64,000 bases of DNA from Aquimarina sp. TRL1 (GTDB lineage: Bacteria; Bacteroidota; Bacteroidia; Flavobacteriales; Flavobacteriaceae). Position numbers and translations under genes: made by a program. Location: positions 1,478,501 to 1,542,500 of the forward strand of contig NZ_CP053590.1 in NCBI RefSeq assembly GCF_013365535.1, read 5' to 3'. Shown here one piece after another: positions 45,621 to 55,842 of the stretch. The notes beneath the pieces were generated by a model. It saw only the letters and a list, made by a program, of their open reading frames with translations. It was not told the DNA's origin and searched no databases. Numbering within the stretch: position 1 is the first letter of the stretch; every line of letters begins with the position of its first letter.

Positions 45621-45829
45621 TAAATTCAAAAAAGAAGTCGATCTTACTCTCGAGTTATCTTTCTGCTTCCCTTCTACTATTAATTAATTCGGCAATTACA
45701 AATTAATGAAAGGGATAACAATAGCCTGTTGTCTGTTGCTCTACTGAACACCCTTTTCTTTGCTAAATTATAAAGTTATAGAGTTGAAGTTCTTTACTGA
45801 TACAAAGAAAATCCGAAAGACCAATCCCT

Positions 45830-46801
45830 TTATTTTTTGGCTAACCCAAGAAATGATTCTAACAAAGGGAAGAATTTTTCCGGTTCCTCTAAATATGGAT
45901 TATGACCACTTTCTTCAAACATTTCGAACTGTGCTTGTGGCATAAAATGCTTATACTGTATAGCGTATTCTGGTGTAGAAACGCCATCATACCGTCCTGC
46001 AATTACTAAAGTCGGAGCTTTTACTGATTTTAATTTTCTCCTAAAATCAATTTCTCCCATACTCCCTGTTACATGAAAATCCGCGTCTCTTCCCACAATA
46101 GAGTAGTACACCTCTGAATTCCAAGATCTTTGAACCTTTTCAGGCATTGGTTGTTTTAATTTAGTATTGTGGTAATACACATATTTTACAGGAAAACTAC
46201 CATATGCTTTAGAGAAAACGGAATCACTAGATACATACCCCAGACTTCTTAAAGAATCTACTTTCTTCCATTGCTCAGGGAAATGTGTTTTAGCATATTG
46301 GTTATAGCTATCACAATTCGCTTGCCACATTAATCCACTGTGAAATCCATTGATCAAAACAACCCTATTAATTGCTTCCGGATACTTCAATACATATGCT
46401 TGTGCGACTACAGTTCCATAAGAATGCCCTACCAAGGACCATGTTTTTAACTTCAGGGCTTTTCGAATTCCTTCCAGAATCTCTACATCCCCGTCAATAC
46501 TATATTCTGATGTATTTTTTGCATTATCCGATAACCCCCTTCCCAAACCATCAAAAAAGACCATTTGCGCATCTTTGTAGTATTTCCCAAAATTTCCTTG
46601 TAAGTAATCATGAGAATCTCCGGGACCTCCGGCGATAAAAACAACGGGGTTTCCTTTCCCTTTAGTTTCTACATTTATTTTATATCCATTAATCTCAATA
46701 AATTGGGAAGTGTATTCATCGTGAATTGTTTCTTGAGCATATCCTAAAAACATAAAGAAAAACACACTACCTATCAGAAGAAAGTTTCGTCTCATCATCA
46801 T
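45830..46801 (-). CDS. Exported alpha/beta hydrolase (S33/proline-iminopeptidase-like)
   Basis: 323 residues with an N-terminal signal peptide (NFLLIGSVFFFMFLGYAQ). VVFIAGGPGDSHDYLQ is the oxyanion region, LVGHSYGTVVAQAY the nucleophile elbow (Ser), PTLVIAGRYDGVSTPE the Asp and ESGHNPYLEEP the His. Closest in style to S33 aminopeptidases. Because it is exported it is unlikely to be the pimeloyl-ACP esterase BioH despite lying in the biotin region. Confidence 0.82.
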   Translation of the reverse strand: MMMRRNFLLIGSVFFFMFLGYAQETIHDEYTSQFIEINGYKINVETKGKGNPVVFIAGGPGDSHDYLQGNFGKYYKDAQMVFFDGLGRGLSDNAKNTSEYSIDGDVEILEGIRKALKLKTWSLVGHSYGTVVAQAYVLKYPEAINRVVLINGFHSGLMWQANCDSYNQYAKTHFPEQWKKVDSLRSLGYVSSDSVFSKAYGSFPVKYVYYHNTKLKQPMPEKVQRSWNSEVYYSIVGRDADFHVTGSMGEIDFRRKLKSVKAPTLVIAGRYDGVSTPEYAIQYKHFMPQAQFEMFEESGHNPYLEEPEKFFPLLESFLGLAKK

Positions 46802-46893
46802 ACTATCGTATATTAAATTTTTACTTGTAATATATGTTTCTTACAGTAACATATAAAATACAATTGTACCATCTACCATATTAAGTACACTAT

Positions 46894-48060
46894 CTAACCG
46901 TTTGGCTGTTCTAAGAGAATAGAAACTGCATTTCCTCCAAATCCAACAGCATTGACAATAATTCTTCGTAATTGCTTTGGCTTACCTGTGTTTTTTACAA
47001 ATGGAACCGGAATAAATGTCTGATGTTGTTGCATCAGAATTGCAAACTCAAGACTTAGCAAACCACTTGCTCCAAAGGTATGTCCTATTTTCCACTTGTT
47101 AGTTGTAAGTGCTGGCATCTGATCCCCAAAAAGTATCTTTATCGCATTATACTCTGCTATATCACCCTTTACCGTTCCAGGTGCATGCATTACAATGGCA
47201 TCAATAGTATCATATGGGATTGTTCCAATTGCCATTTTCATCGATTTCTGAAAACAATCTGCTTCTGCTGAGATAGAGATATTATGTTTTAAAACCTCTG
47301 TAGCATATCCTATCCCTTTTATTAGCGCCTTTGCATTCGGATGTATTCCTTTCTCTAAGCATACCACTCCTGCTCCTTCTCCCAAAAACATAGAATTTCT
47401 TTGTTTTTCCAAATTTAATGCTTGACAAGGATATGACGCTCCTACATCAGACGCATAAATCTTTAAAGCTTTCATCTGCGCAATAGTAAATGGAGTCAAA
47501 GGTGCTTCACTACCTCCTACCAAAAAACGATTTGCCATCCCCGATTGCAACCAGGCCACTCCATTTAGAACCGCATGTAATGCTGTAGAACACGTTATAG
47601 AATGACTAATCTCCGGTCCTGTGCTTTGTAGATCGTGTGCCACCCACGAAGATATATTTCCTAGGGTAGTTGTTGGCGAGCTAAGTGTTGAAGACTGTCC
47701 TGTAGATAGAAACTCCTGATAGTACTTTTCGAAAAGTTGTGTTGCTCCTCGCGAAGATCCTATATTTATCCCAAAATCGTAATCCTCTTCCCATCCTGCA
47801 TCTCTAATCGCTTGCCTTGCGGCATATATACCAAACAAAACAGAGTCATCAAGCTCCTTATAATGGTGACTACTATTCCGTAATTGTTTAATTACATCTT
47901 TTGTGTTTTTATCCAGACGGGAAACCAAACTTAGTTGTTCACCAAGCTTTTCCTCTGTGATCTGATGAGAATCCTCGTTATAGTGATTCCATATATCTTC
48001 AGACGATACTCCTAATGGGGAAACGGATGAGATACCTGTTATAGAAATAGGCTGTAACAA
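46894..48060 (-). CDS. Beta-ketoacyl synthase-family protein linked to biotin genes
   Basis: 388 residues of the thiolase/KAS fold. Active-site Cys in HSITCSTALHAVL, first His in MHAPGTVKGD (normally HGTGT) and second His in KWKIGHTFGASG. Between them FLGEGAGVVCLE is typical KAS. The start is a TTG at 48060; upstream codons run into a stop. Homologues next to bioA/bioF are common in Bacteroidota and probably help build the pimeloyl chain, but no direct evidence is in the sequence. The changed HAPGT could alter specificity. Confidence 0.75.
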   Translation of the reverse strand: MLQPISITGISSVSPLGVSSEDIWNHYNEDSHQITEEKLGEQLSLVSRLDKNTKDVIKQLRNSSHHYKELDDSVLFGIYAARQAIRDAGWEEDYDFGINIGSSRGATQLFEKYYQEFLSTGQSSTLSSPTTTLGNISSWVAHDLQSTGPEISHSITCSTALHAVLNGVAWLQSGMANRFLVGGSEAPLTPFTIAQMKALKIYASDVGASYPCQALNLEKQRNSMFLGEGAGVVCLEKGIHPNAKALIKGIGYATEVLKHNISISAEADCFQKSMKMAIGTIPYDTIDAIVMHAPGTVKGDIAEYNAIKILFGDQMPALTTNKWKIGHTFGASGLLSLEFAILMQQHQTFIPVPFVKNTGKPKQLRRIIVNAVGFGGNAVSILLEQPNG

Positions 48061-48255
48061 TACTTAATTTTTGAGCAAATGTACTGGATTGTTTATTCTT
48101 CTTCAATACTGAAGTAATAATTTTACAAATAGACTTCTTTATCTAAAGACAGTCTGTAACGTAATTTTTATTTTTACTACTTATCTGATAGCAAAACGAT
48201 CTTGAAATACACCTTGGGGCATCAGTATATCACTTAATGAATTAAACGAAAATAT

Positions 48256-48699
48256 ATGGAATATCAGGAAGAGAAAAAAAGTTGGTTTAGTCGAAACTGG
48301 GGGTGGGCAGTTCCTCTTGGAGGATGTCTTACAATCGTTGTCTTATTTTTTGTCTTTCTGGGATCTCTCTTCTTCGGGGTTAGCTCTCTAATGACCGGCT
48401 CAGATCCATATAAGGAAGGGATCGCTAAAGCAAAACAAGACACTTATCTGATTGAGTTATTGGGAGAGCCTATCGAAACCAATGGAATTATGCAGGGAAG
48501 TATTTCTATTGAAAATAATACGGGAAAAGCTGATATATCTGTTCCTATAAAAGGTCCTAAGGGAACTGCTACCTTATACGTAGAAGGAACCAAAACTGAT
48601 GGAGAATGGTCTTATGAAGAAATTTACGTCATTATCCAAGAAACAGACGAGCAAATCGATTTATTGGGATATGAGCGATCCGATTCTTTGCAGCAATAA
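48256..48699 (+). CDS. Coa1-family membrane-anchored protein
   Basis: 147 residues: an amphipathic start (SWFSRNWGWAVP), a transmembrane helix (GGCLTIVVLFFVFLGSLFFGVSSL, about 22-45) and a beta-rich domain with AKQDTYLIELLGEPIETNGIMQGSISIENNTGKADISVPIKGPKGTATLYVEG-like strands matching the Coa1/Tim21 cytochrome-oxidase-assembly family of bacteria. Function here unproven. It stands alone on the plus strand between biotin genes. Confidence 0.7.
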   Translation: MEYQEEKKSWFSRNWGWAVPLGGCLTIVVLFFVFLGSLFFGVSSLMTGSDPYKEGIAKAKQDTYLIELLGEPIETNGIMQGSISIENNTGKADISVPIKGPKGTATLYVEGTKTDGEWSYEEIYVIIQETDEQIDLLGYERSDSLQQ

Positions 48700-48731
48700 C
48701 AAAAGCGACAAATAATTATTTATCGCTTTTG
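48700..48731. terminator. Bidirectional terminator
   Basis: CAAAAGCGA / TCGCTTTTG, 9-bp stem with a 14-base AT loop, immediately after the Coa1-like stop codon and 19 bases from the bioA stop codon on the other strand. Confidence 0.7.
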
Positions 48732-48749
48732 TATTATTAAAAAAAAGTA

Positions 48750-50018
48750 TCAAAGTACCTTCTCTAATAACTGATAGATTGTATCATAAACTATCTCTAA
48801 TTCTTCTTCTGTAATAACAAATGGAGGAAGAATATAAACGGTATTTCCCAGAGGTCTTAATACAACTCCGTTTTGCATAAAGTGGTCAAAAATCTGATAT
48901 CGTTTTTCTCCATACCGATCCATTTCTATATTCAGATCCAATGCATAAATAACTCCTAATTGTCGTGTTGATTTTACCTTTGAATGGTTTCTTATTTTGG
49001 TATCAAAGTCTTGATGAGACTGAATGATCTTTTGTATATTTTCTTGTATCTCTACTGATGCTAAAAGCTCAATTCCTGCCACTGCTACAGAACAGGCAAT
49101 TGGATTTGCAGAATATGTATGGGCATGAAAAAACGCTTTCCCGACAGAGTCATCCAAAAAAGCATCATATACCTCTTGTGTACAACTAGTCACTGCCATT
49201 GGAACAAACCCTGCCGTCAAAGATTTGGATAATGAAATAATATCAGGTTTACAATCCATCTGATCAGAAGCAAAATTAGTTCCTGTTTTTCCAAAACCGG
49301 TCATTACTTCATCTGCTAATAGCAATACATCATTTTCTTTACAAATCTGAAGCACTGATTCCAGATACTTTGCCTCAAACATATGCATGGCATTTGCTCC
49401 TTGTACCAGAGGTTCATATATAAATACTGCGACCTCATGTTCTGACAAAATATTTGTTAACTGTTTCTTTACTTCTTCTATATTGGATGCATTAGGAGTA
49501 GGAATCCGAACTACTTTTATAAAAAAATCTTCAAACGGTCCATTATATACGGATAAACCTGAAGCTGACATAGCTCCAAAAGTATCTCCATGAAAGCCGT
49601 CTTCAAAAGCAATAATCGTATTTTTTTTCTTTCCCTGATTAAAAAAATATTGCAATGCCATCTTAATCCCTACCTCATTCGCTGTAGATCCATTATCAGA
49701 GAAAAAAATCTTTTCTTGATTTGCAGGTAATATCTCCATCAATTTTTCAGAAAGTTCCACTGCGGGTTTGTGCGTAAATCCAGCAAACACAATCTGATCC
49801 AATTGCTGCATTTGTCCCTGTACTTTCTCTAATATATATGGGTGACAATGTCCATACATTGCCGTATACCACGAGGCTATTCCATCAATATATTTTTTAT
49901 CCTGATCATCATATAACCAGACCCCTTCTGCTTTTTGAATTGGCAACGCATCTGGATGAATTTTATGCTGGGTTAAAGGATGCCATAGGTGCTTTTTATC
50001 TCTATCTCTCAGGCTCAT
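48750..50018 (-). CDS. bioA: Adenosylmethionine-8-amino-7-oxononanoate aminotransferase BioA
   Basis: 422 residues, class III PLP aminotransferase giving 7,8-diaminopelargonate. RDKKHLWHPLTQHKIHP and YIDGIASWYTAMYGHCHP are BioA-specific, FEDGFHGDTFGAMS and LLADEVMTGFGKTG bind PLP, and the Lys in SLSKSLTAGFVPMAVT forms the Schiff base. Eight bases separate it from bioD, so the two are co-transcribed. Confidence 0.95.
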   Translation of the reverse strand: MSLRDRDKKHLWHPLTQHKIHPDALPIQKAEGVWLYDDQDKKYIDGIASWYTAMYGHCHPYILEKVQGQMQQLDQIVFAGFTHKPAVELSEKLMEILPANQEKIFFSDNGSTANEVGIKMALQYFFNQGKKKNTIIAFEDGFHGDTFGAMSASGLSVYNGPFEDFFIKVVRIPTPNASNIEEVKKQLTNILSEHEVAVFIYEPLVQGANAMHMFEAKYLESVLQICKENDVLLLADEVMTGFGKTGTNFASDQMDCKPDIISLSKSLTAGFVPMAVTSCTQEVYDAFLDDSVGKAFFHAHTYSANPIACSVAVAGIELLASVEIQENIQKIIQSHQDFDTKIRNHSKVKSTRQLGVIYALDLNIEMDRYGEKRYQIFDHFMQNGVVLRPLGNTVYILPPFVITEEELEIVYDTIYQLLEKVL

Positions 50019-50026
50019 AAAATCAA

Positions 50027-50650
50027 TTATAATTTTTCTAAATTCTCTCGAAACTGATCTGCATATTTCTTAATTACTTCCGGGGTGAAGGAGGTTTCCT
50101 CATCTATCCTTCCAATTACAGGGGTTTCTGTCATTTTCTGAATAATTCCTTCTGTAGTTTTGTGTTCTTTCCCACTATAAATCAACGCTACATTAAATCC
50201 TTGTTCTTTTAGCATCCAAAGTGTCATCAATGTATGATTGATACTACCCAAATAATGCCTGGAAACCACAATGACTCTTGCTCCTAGTGGAATAATATCC
50301 AGTATAGTATCCTCATCATTTAAGGGAACCAAGATCCCTCCTGCTCCTTCTATTACCACTGCCCGCTCATCATGCTCAGGAATTTTAATATTCTCTATAT
50401 CAATCTTTACTCCATCTATTTCTGCTGCTGCATGAGGACTCATCGGAGTTTCTAGTGCATATGCATTTTCATAGAAATTTGATGTTGTGTTCGATATTAG
50501 CTCTTTAACCTTATCCGTGTCTGAATAATGAAGATCTCCTGCTTGAACCGGTTTAAAATAATCCGCTTTTAATGCTTCAACTACAATGGCTGAAGCAATT
50601 GTTTTTCCGACATCAGTTCCTATTCCTGTTATAAATATATTTTGACTCAT
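50027..50650 (-). CDS. bioD: Dethiobiotin synthetase BioD
   Basis: 207 residues with P-loop GIGTDVGKT (about 8-16), KPVQAGD substrate loop, EGAGGILVPL and the C-terminal RI. ATP-dependent closure of the ureido ring of dethiobiotin. First gene of the bioD-bioA unit; a TACTTTTG -7 box lies 137 bases upstream. Confidence 0.94.
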   Translation of the reverse strand: MSQNIFITGIGTDVGKTIASAIVVEALKADYFKPVQAGDLHYSDTDKVKELISNTTSNFYENAYALETPMSPHAAAEIDGVKIDIENIKIPEHDERAVVIEGAGGILVPLNDEDTILDIIPLGARVIVVSRHYLGSINHTLMTLWMLKEQGFNVALIYSGKEHKTTEGIIQKMTETPVIGRIDEETSFTPEVIKKYADQFRENLEKL

Positions 50651-50786
50651 TTGTGTGTATCTTCTTTGTAATCTTCTTCTATGAACTGTATTTTTATTGG
50701 TTTATTAATAATCTAAATTTCTTCTAAACACTCCTTCTCAGCAATATAAACTGCCTATGATCAGTCAATGTTACAGAATAAGGCTA

Positions 50787-50794
50787 CAAAAGTA
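50787..50794 (-). promoter_or_regulatory. -7 promoter element for bioD-bioA
   Basis: TACTTTTG on the minus strand, exact TAnnTTTG match, in the 211-base gap after bioF. No -33 TTG at the expected distance. Confidence 0.4.
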
Positions 50795-50861
50795 GGAAGT
50801 AGTTTATTATTTGGAGTACGCTTTTAGAAGGAATTGCAGTCTTTTCTATAAATAATTCTAT

Positions 50862-52028
50862 TTACGAACTGTAAACATACTGTTTTTTAACAATATCCAA
50901 TATTTTTTTTATGTCGTTTTGAGTATTATATGCATGTAAGCATATGCGCAATCTTTCTGCCCCGGATTTTACGGTAGGAGACAATATCGCCCGAACATCA
51001 AAGCCTTCATCCCGGATACTCTTCGCTATATTTTTTACCCTCGTATTCCCAGGAATTACACAACAATGAATCGCTGAATTACTTTTGATAAATATATTCT
51101 TTAATCCCAACTCTTCAATTGTCTGATTAAAAAAAGTGATATTTGATTGTAGGTAATTTATTTGTTTTGTTTTCTCTAATTGATGGTATGTTTCATGAAT
51201 GGTTACTACCGCATGAGGAGAAAGCCCTGTGGTATAAATAAAACTCCGGGCAAAATTAACCAAATACCTTTTCAGGGCTCCGGTTCCTAAAACAACAGCT
51301 CCGTGGCACCCTAACCCTTTCCCAAAGGTAACAATTCTAGCAAACACCTGGTTCTCCAACCCCAATTCCTGTATAAGCCCTGCTCCATTAACTCCAAACA
51401 CCCCTAATGCATGGGCTTCATCTACAATCAAATGACATTTATACAATTGTGATAATTGTACCAATCTTTCCAGATCCGGACTATCTCCATCCATAGAAAA
51501 AACAGACTCTGTCACTATATACACATCGGTGTTTTCTGTATTTACCTCTGCTATTTTTCGTTTTATTCTTCGTTCCAGATCTTCCAGATCATTATGCACG
51601 TATTTATACGAAGAAGCTTTACTCATTTGTATTCCGTCTCTAATGGAAGCATGAATGAATTCATCAAAAAAAACAATATCTCCTCGCTGAGGAATTGATG
51701 AAAAGACTCCCACGTTTGCATCATAACCAGAATTAAATAATAAAGCAGCGTCTGCCTTATGAAAAGAAGCTATATAAGATTCTGTCTTTTTATAATACAT
51801 ATGATTCCCGGTCAAAAGTCGAGATCCGGTAGCTCCATTTACTGGTTGGTCCAATGCTGACTTTAGGCGATTATGTACTGCCTCAAAAATCGTCTGGGAA
51901 GTTGAAAAACCTAAATAATCATTGGAAGCAAAATCTATAGCTACAGAAACTTCTGGCAAGGTTCTAAGTGCATTATTCACTTCCCTGCTCTGTAATTTCT
52001 TAAACAACTTTTTTGGCAATACGCTCAT
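50862..52028 (-). CDS. bioF: 8-amino-7-oxononanoate synthase BioF
   Basis: 388 residues, alpha-oxoamine synthase joining pimeloyl thioester and alanine. FASNDYLGFS, NGATGSRLLTGNH, TESVFSMDGDSPDLE, VDEAHALGVFG and the PLP Lys in TFGKGLGCHGAVV are all present. Separated from bioD by 211 bases, so probably an independent unit. Confidence 0.94.
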   Translation of the reverse strand: MSVLPKKLFKKLQSREVNNALRTLPEVSVAIDFASNDYLGFSTSQTIFEAVHNRLKSALDQPVNGATGSRLLTGNHMYYKKTESYIASFHKADAALLFNSGYDANVGVFSSIPQRGDIVFFDEFIHASIRDGIQMSKASSYKYVHNDLEDLERRIKRKIAEVNTENTDVYIVTESVFSMDGDSPDLERLVQLSQLYKCHLIVDEAHALGVFGVNGAGLIQELGLENQVFARIVTFGKGLGCHGAVVLGTGALKRYLVNFARSFIYTTGLSPHAVVTIHETYHQLEKTKQINYLQSNITFFNQTIEELGLKNIFIKSNSAIHCCVIPGNTRVKNIAKSIRDEGFDVRAILSPTVKSGAERLRICLHAYNTQNDIKKILDIVKKQYVYSS

Positions 52029-52188
52029 AGCTATGTGATATTATGATGTAAGTATACAGATGCTTCTTTATTTATCCAAATATTAATATGAAGCTTTTAT
52101 AAATCAAGCAATTAAACTTATAACTTATCTTTTTTTTGTATCTTTTTAACTGATTCTCAAAAAAGTAAGAACCTCACTTATTGCTATT

Positions 52189-54153
52189 ATGATAACAAAA
52201 AGCATCTTTAAAATTATATGGTTTGCTTTTATTTATATTGGAACTACATCTGTAAAAGCACAACATTATTTTAACGCTACCAATTATAACAACAATATTC
52301 AAGTACTTTCTGATACTTTTGATCTAGATATTGTTACTCGCTTTATTTCTGATGTTATTTTTGGGGATATAATTCAGGAAAATGCAAATCTCGCTTTTGC
52401 TAATGCCGTAACCACCACTACAACCTTTAATACTTCATTAACCGTTCAGGATATTTCTATTGATGAATATCACAACACGGTAACACTGACAGTCACACAT
52501 ACAGGATTAGATACTTCCGGTAGTTTTTCCGTAGATTATACCACTGCTGATAATTCTGCAATTGCCGGATCAGACTATACCACAACTTCAGGAACTTTGA
52601 ATTTTTCCGGGATATCCGGAGATACCGATACTATAACAATCGCATTACTGGATGATATTATTGTAGAAGGCAATGAATCTTTTTTTATAAATCTGTTAAA
52701 TGTAAGTGACCCTGCTGTTACTATTACTGATCAGGGAGTTATTACAATTGTCGATGTAGAAATAGGGCCTTCCAGACCCTATGAAGAACGTTTTTCTCTA
52801 AATGTAAGGGGGAATTTTGATATGATTGGAAATACAAATCTAGTATGTGTTGCCAATTGTCCTGCAACCCCTCAAACCAATAATCCAGCTGTTCAAATGG
52901 GGTATGCAAATATAGATGCAACGCGAACAAACTCAAGTAGTGCAGACCTTGCTTTACCTGCAGGTTCTACAGTATCATGGGCAGGACTATATTGGGGGGG
53001 ATCTCATAATTCTACATTTGGAGGAATTACCAACCCAGATCCTTCCCTTAACATACAACAAGTACAAATACAAGAGCCTGGAGCGGCAACTTATACAACA
53101 ATTAATGCTGGGATCACCAGTATAAATTCATCATTCAATGGATGGAATGTTTTTATGTCTGTCGCCGATATCACCCCTATTGTTCAAAATGCCGGTTCAG
53201 GAACATATACAGTTGCAGATATTGCTTTGATAACAGGAAGTGCTTTTACAGGTCCTTTTGGAGGATGGACGATGGTTATCATTTATGAAGATCCCGCAGA
53301 TATTACCCGTAGTGTAAGTGTTTGGGATGGTTTTGATTTTTTTGGATTTGGGGCTAATGATATGTTTACGGTTACCGGATTATTAACTCCATCAACAGGG
53401 ACCTTTGATACCGATGCTGGTTATTTTGGGATGGATGGAGAAGCGAATAGAACAGGAGATTTTATTGAAATTAATAACAACACATTAGCCAACGGTCTAA
53501 ATCCAGCTAATAATACGTTAAATAGCACCATTTCTAAATTTGGAGTCAATGTAACCACTAAAAACCCAAACCAGGCTTTCAACTGGGGAATTGATATCGA
53601 TATGTTTGATGCTACCGGGTTCGTTCCTAATAATGCCACAACATTAAACGTGGACTTAGGAAGTGCCAGCGAAGGAATCTGGGGTGGAGTTTTTGTCGTA
53701 TCTACTGAAGTTGCATTTCCTACTGTAGCCAGTAAAACATTTTCTCCTGTTACTGTAGGATACAATGAAACCTCTACCGTAACGATCATCCTTGAAAACC
53801 CAGCTACAGGAGTAGACCTTACAAATTTATCTTTAGAAGACAACCTTCCTACGGGAATGGTAATAGCAGCAACTCCAAACGGAACCTCTTCCTGTACAGG
53901 AACAATTACAGCTATTCCTGGTTCTGATAGTTTTTCTATTAGCGGAATGAATTTAGCCGCTGGAAATACCTGTACTTTCTCTTTTGATGTGAGAGGTACC
54001 GAACTCGGCACTCATGACAATACCTTGTCGGCAGCAGATATAAACAACGACCAGAACATTCCTCTTGCAGGAGATACTACCGGGTCACTAAATGTCATCG
54101 TAAAAACTATCATCACTAACCGAAGAATTACACATAGAATCAAACCAGACTAA
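52189..54153 (+). CDS. Large secreted protein with Calx-beta and DUF11-like domains
   Basis: 654 residues, signal peptide MITKSIFKIIWFAFIYIGTTSVKAQ. A Calx-beta domain at about 85-190 (VDYTTADNSAIAGSDYTTTSGTLNFSG, IVEGNESFFINLLN), then a region with WAGLYWGGS and GGWTMVIIYEDP as in DUF3344-like surface proteins, and a DUF11-like repeat near the end (LEDNLPTGMVIAATPNG). It ends in KTIITNRRITHRIKPD; no standard type IX secretion C-terminal domain of type A or B is recognisable. Likely a surface or adhesion protein. Monocistronic. Confidence 0.75.
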   Translation: MITKSIFKIIWFAFIYIGTTSVKAQHYFNATNYNNNIQVLSDTFDLDIVTRFISDVIFGDIIQENANLAFANAVTTTTTFNTSLTVQDISIDEYHNTVTLTVTHTGLDTSGSFSVDYTTADNSAIAGSDYTTTSGTLNFSGISGDTDTITIALLDDIIVEGNESFFINLLNVSDPAVTITDQGVITIVDVEIGPSRPYEERFSLNVRGNFDMIGNTNLVCVANCPATPQTNNPAVQMGYANIDATRTNSSSADLALPAGSTVSWAGLYWGGSHNSTFGGITNPDPSLNIQQVQIQEPGAATYTTINAGITSINSSFNGWNVFMSVADITPIVQNAGSGTYTVADIALITGSAFTGPFGGWTMVIIYEDPADITRSVSVWDGFDFFGFGANDMFTVTGLLTPSTGTFDTDAGYFGMDGEANRTGDFIEINNNTLANGLNPANNTLNSTISKFGVNVTTKNPNQAFNWGIDIDMFDATGFVPNNATTLNVDLGSASEGIWGGVFVVSTEVAFPTVASKTFSPVTVGYNETSTVTIILENPATGVDLTNLSLEDNLPTGMVIAATPNGTSSCTGTITAIPGSDSFSISGMNLAAGNTCTFSFDVRGTELGTHDNTLSAADINNDQNIPLAGDTTGSLNVIVKTIITNRRITHRIKPD

Positions 54154-54353
54154 AAGTGTTTTTCCCTCTAAAAATCTTAATCTTAGACTTTCATTTTTGC
54201 TCATTTTTAAGTTCCTCCCAAAAATTATGCTATAAAATTTGTAAATTGAAAGAGTAGACATCCTCTACAGGAATTATTAGATCCCCTCTCTAAACTAAAA
54301 CACGTATACTTCATATATCATGAGGTTATACTTAATCTTAAAATCTCATATCT

Positions 54354-55784
54354 ATGAAATCATACGACCTAATTGTTATCGGATCTGGTCCGGCAGGAGA
54401 GAAAGCTGCAGTAAAAGCAGCCTATTTTGGAAATACTGTAGCGCTAATAGAAAAAGAACAAGCGTTTGGTGGTGCAGGAGTACAAACGGGAACTCTTCCT
54501 TCCAAAACTCTTAAGGAAACGGCGTTATACTTATCTGGTATCTATCAAAAAGGCGTATTTGGAATTGATAAAGATCTGGGAAGGGAAACCGGGATTCAGG
54601 ATTTTATGTACAGGAAGAACATTGTCGTAAACACAATGGATAAAATTATCAAGTATAATCTAGAAAAACACGGTGTTACAGTGTTTCAGGGAACTGCTAG
54701 TTTTATCGATAAAAATCATATCAAAATCAGTGGTGAAACATCGGAAACCATTTATGGAAAATACATCCTGATCGCTACAGGATCTTACCCCTATCATCCA
54801 AAAAATATTCCTTTCGACAATGAACGTATTCATGACTCAGATTCGATTCTAAACATAAAAAAGTTTCCTAAATCAATTTGCGTGTTAGGTGCAGGAGTTA
54901 TCGGCTGTGAATATGCTACTATTTTTGCCGCCATGGGGATTAAAACATACATCGTAAATAATAAAGATGAAATATTAACTTTTTTAGACAAAGAAATATC
55001 CAAAGCACTGGTTACTCAAATGAAAAAAAGAAATATTTCCATCTTGTTTAATAATTCTATTGTCAATTATCATATTCCTGATGATCCTGATCAAAACCTA
55101 AACCTGACGTTAGAATCTGGGGAAATCCTTCAGGTAGACTCTTTTCTTTTTGCTGCAGGAAGAAGTGGAAATATCAAATTACTCCAGTGCGAAAATGCTG
55201 GCATTAAAACAGGAGACAGAGAAACAATCATTGTCAATGAGATGTTCCAATCTAATATCCCCAATATATATGCTGTGGGAGATACTATTGGATTCCCAGC
55301 CCTAGCTAGTACTAGTATGGAACAAGGTCGAATTGCAGTAACTCATATGTTTAAAACTGCTGACCTGGAATCTCTAGCTGATATATTCCCATACGGTATT
55401 TACACCATTCCAGAGGTCTCTTTAATTGGATTAACAGAAGAGAAAGCAAAAGAAAATGGTATTGATTACAATGTAGGGTATAGCTATTATAGAGATATCT
55501 CCAGAGGAATGATCATGGGATATCCAGATAATGGTTTTTTAAAACTTATTTTCGAATCAAAAACCAAAATTGTTATTGGGATCCACATCATTGGGCATCA
55601 TGCTACCGAATTAATTCATTATGGCATGGCAATTATCAGAGAAAAACACACATTATCTCATATCATAGGTACTGTTTTTAATTATCCTACTTTACACAAT
55701 TTATATAAGTATGCCAGCTATGATGGTCTAGGAAATCTGGCTGGAAAAAAGATTAAAAAAGCAGGAGAGCAATTTATCCCGTGA
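54354..55784 (+). CDS. sthA: Soluble pyridine nucleotide transhydrogenase (SthA-type)
   Basis: 476 residues of the FAD-dependent disulfide reductase fold. FAD loop GSGPAGE (10-16); at the position of the redox Cys pair it reads GVQTGTLPSKTLKE (43-55), so no active disulfide, as in SthA, which interconverts NADH and NADPH. NAD loop GAGVIGCEYA, FAD motif NIYAVGDTIG and the dimer domain with YNYPTLHNLYK-type end follow. Other Cys-less members exist, so the call is good but not certain. Confidence 0.85.
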   Translation: MKSYDLIVIGSGPAGEKAAVKAAYFGNTVALIEKEQAFGGAGVQTGTLPSKTLKETALYLSGIYQKGVFGIDKDLGRETGIQDFMYRKNIVVNTMDKIIKYNLEKHGVTVFQGTASFIDKNHIKISGETSETIYGKYILIATGSYPYHPKNIPFDNERIHDSDSILNIKKFPKSICVLGAGVIGCEYATIFAAMGIKTYIVNNKDEILTFLDKEISKALVTQMKKRNISILFNNSIVNYHIPDDPDQNLNLTLESGEILQVDSFLFAAGRSGNIKLLQCENAGIKTGDRETIIVNEMFQSNIPNIYAVGDTIGFPALASTSMEQGRIAVTHMFKTADLESLADIFPYGIYTIPEVSLIGLTEEKAKENGIDYNVGYSYYRDISRGMIMGYPDNGFLKLIFESKTKIVIGIHIIGHHATELIHYGMAIIREKHTLSHIIGTVFNYPTLHNLYKYASYDGLGNLAGKKIKKAGEQFIP

Positions 55785-55842
55785 GTTTTTCTCTTTGTAA
55801 AAAATCGAGTATCTTTTGCCTCTCTAATAAGCCCCTAACAAT

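Noticed and set aside
45566..45829. Possible gene in the bioB-hydrolase gap
   Set aside because: Only short AT-rich frames without homology features; the gap holds the bioB promoter and nothing else I can support.
45830..46801. BioH (pimeloyl-ACP esterase) by location among bio genes
   Set aside because: A signal peptide directs the protein out of the cytoplasm, and its motifs fit S33 peptidases better.
53421..54011. 196-codon minus-strand ORF
   Set aside because: Antisense to the Calx-beta/DUF11 protein, no start region or family features.
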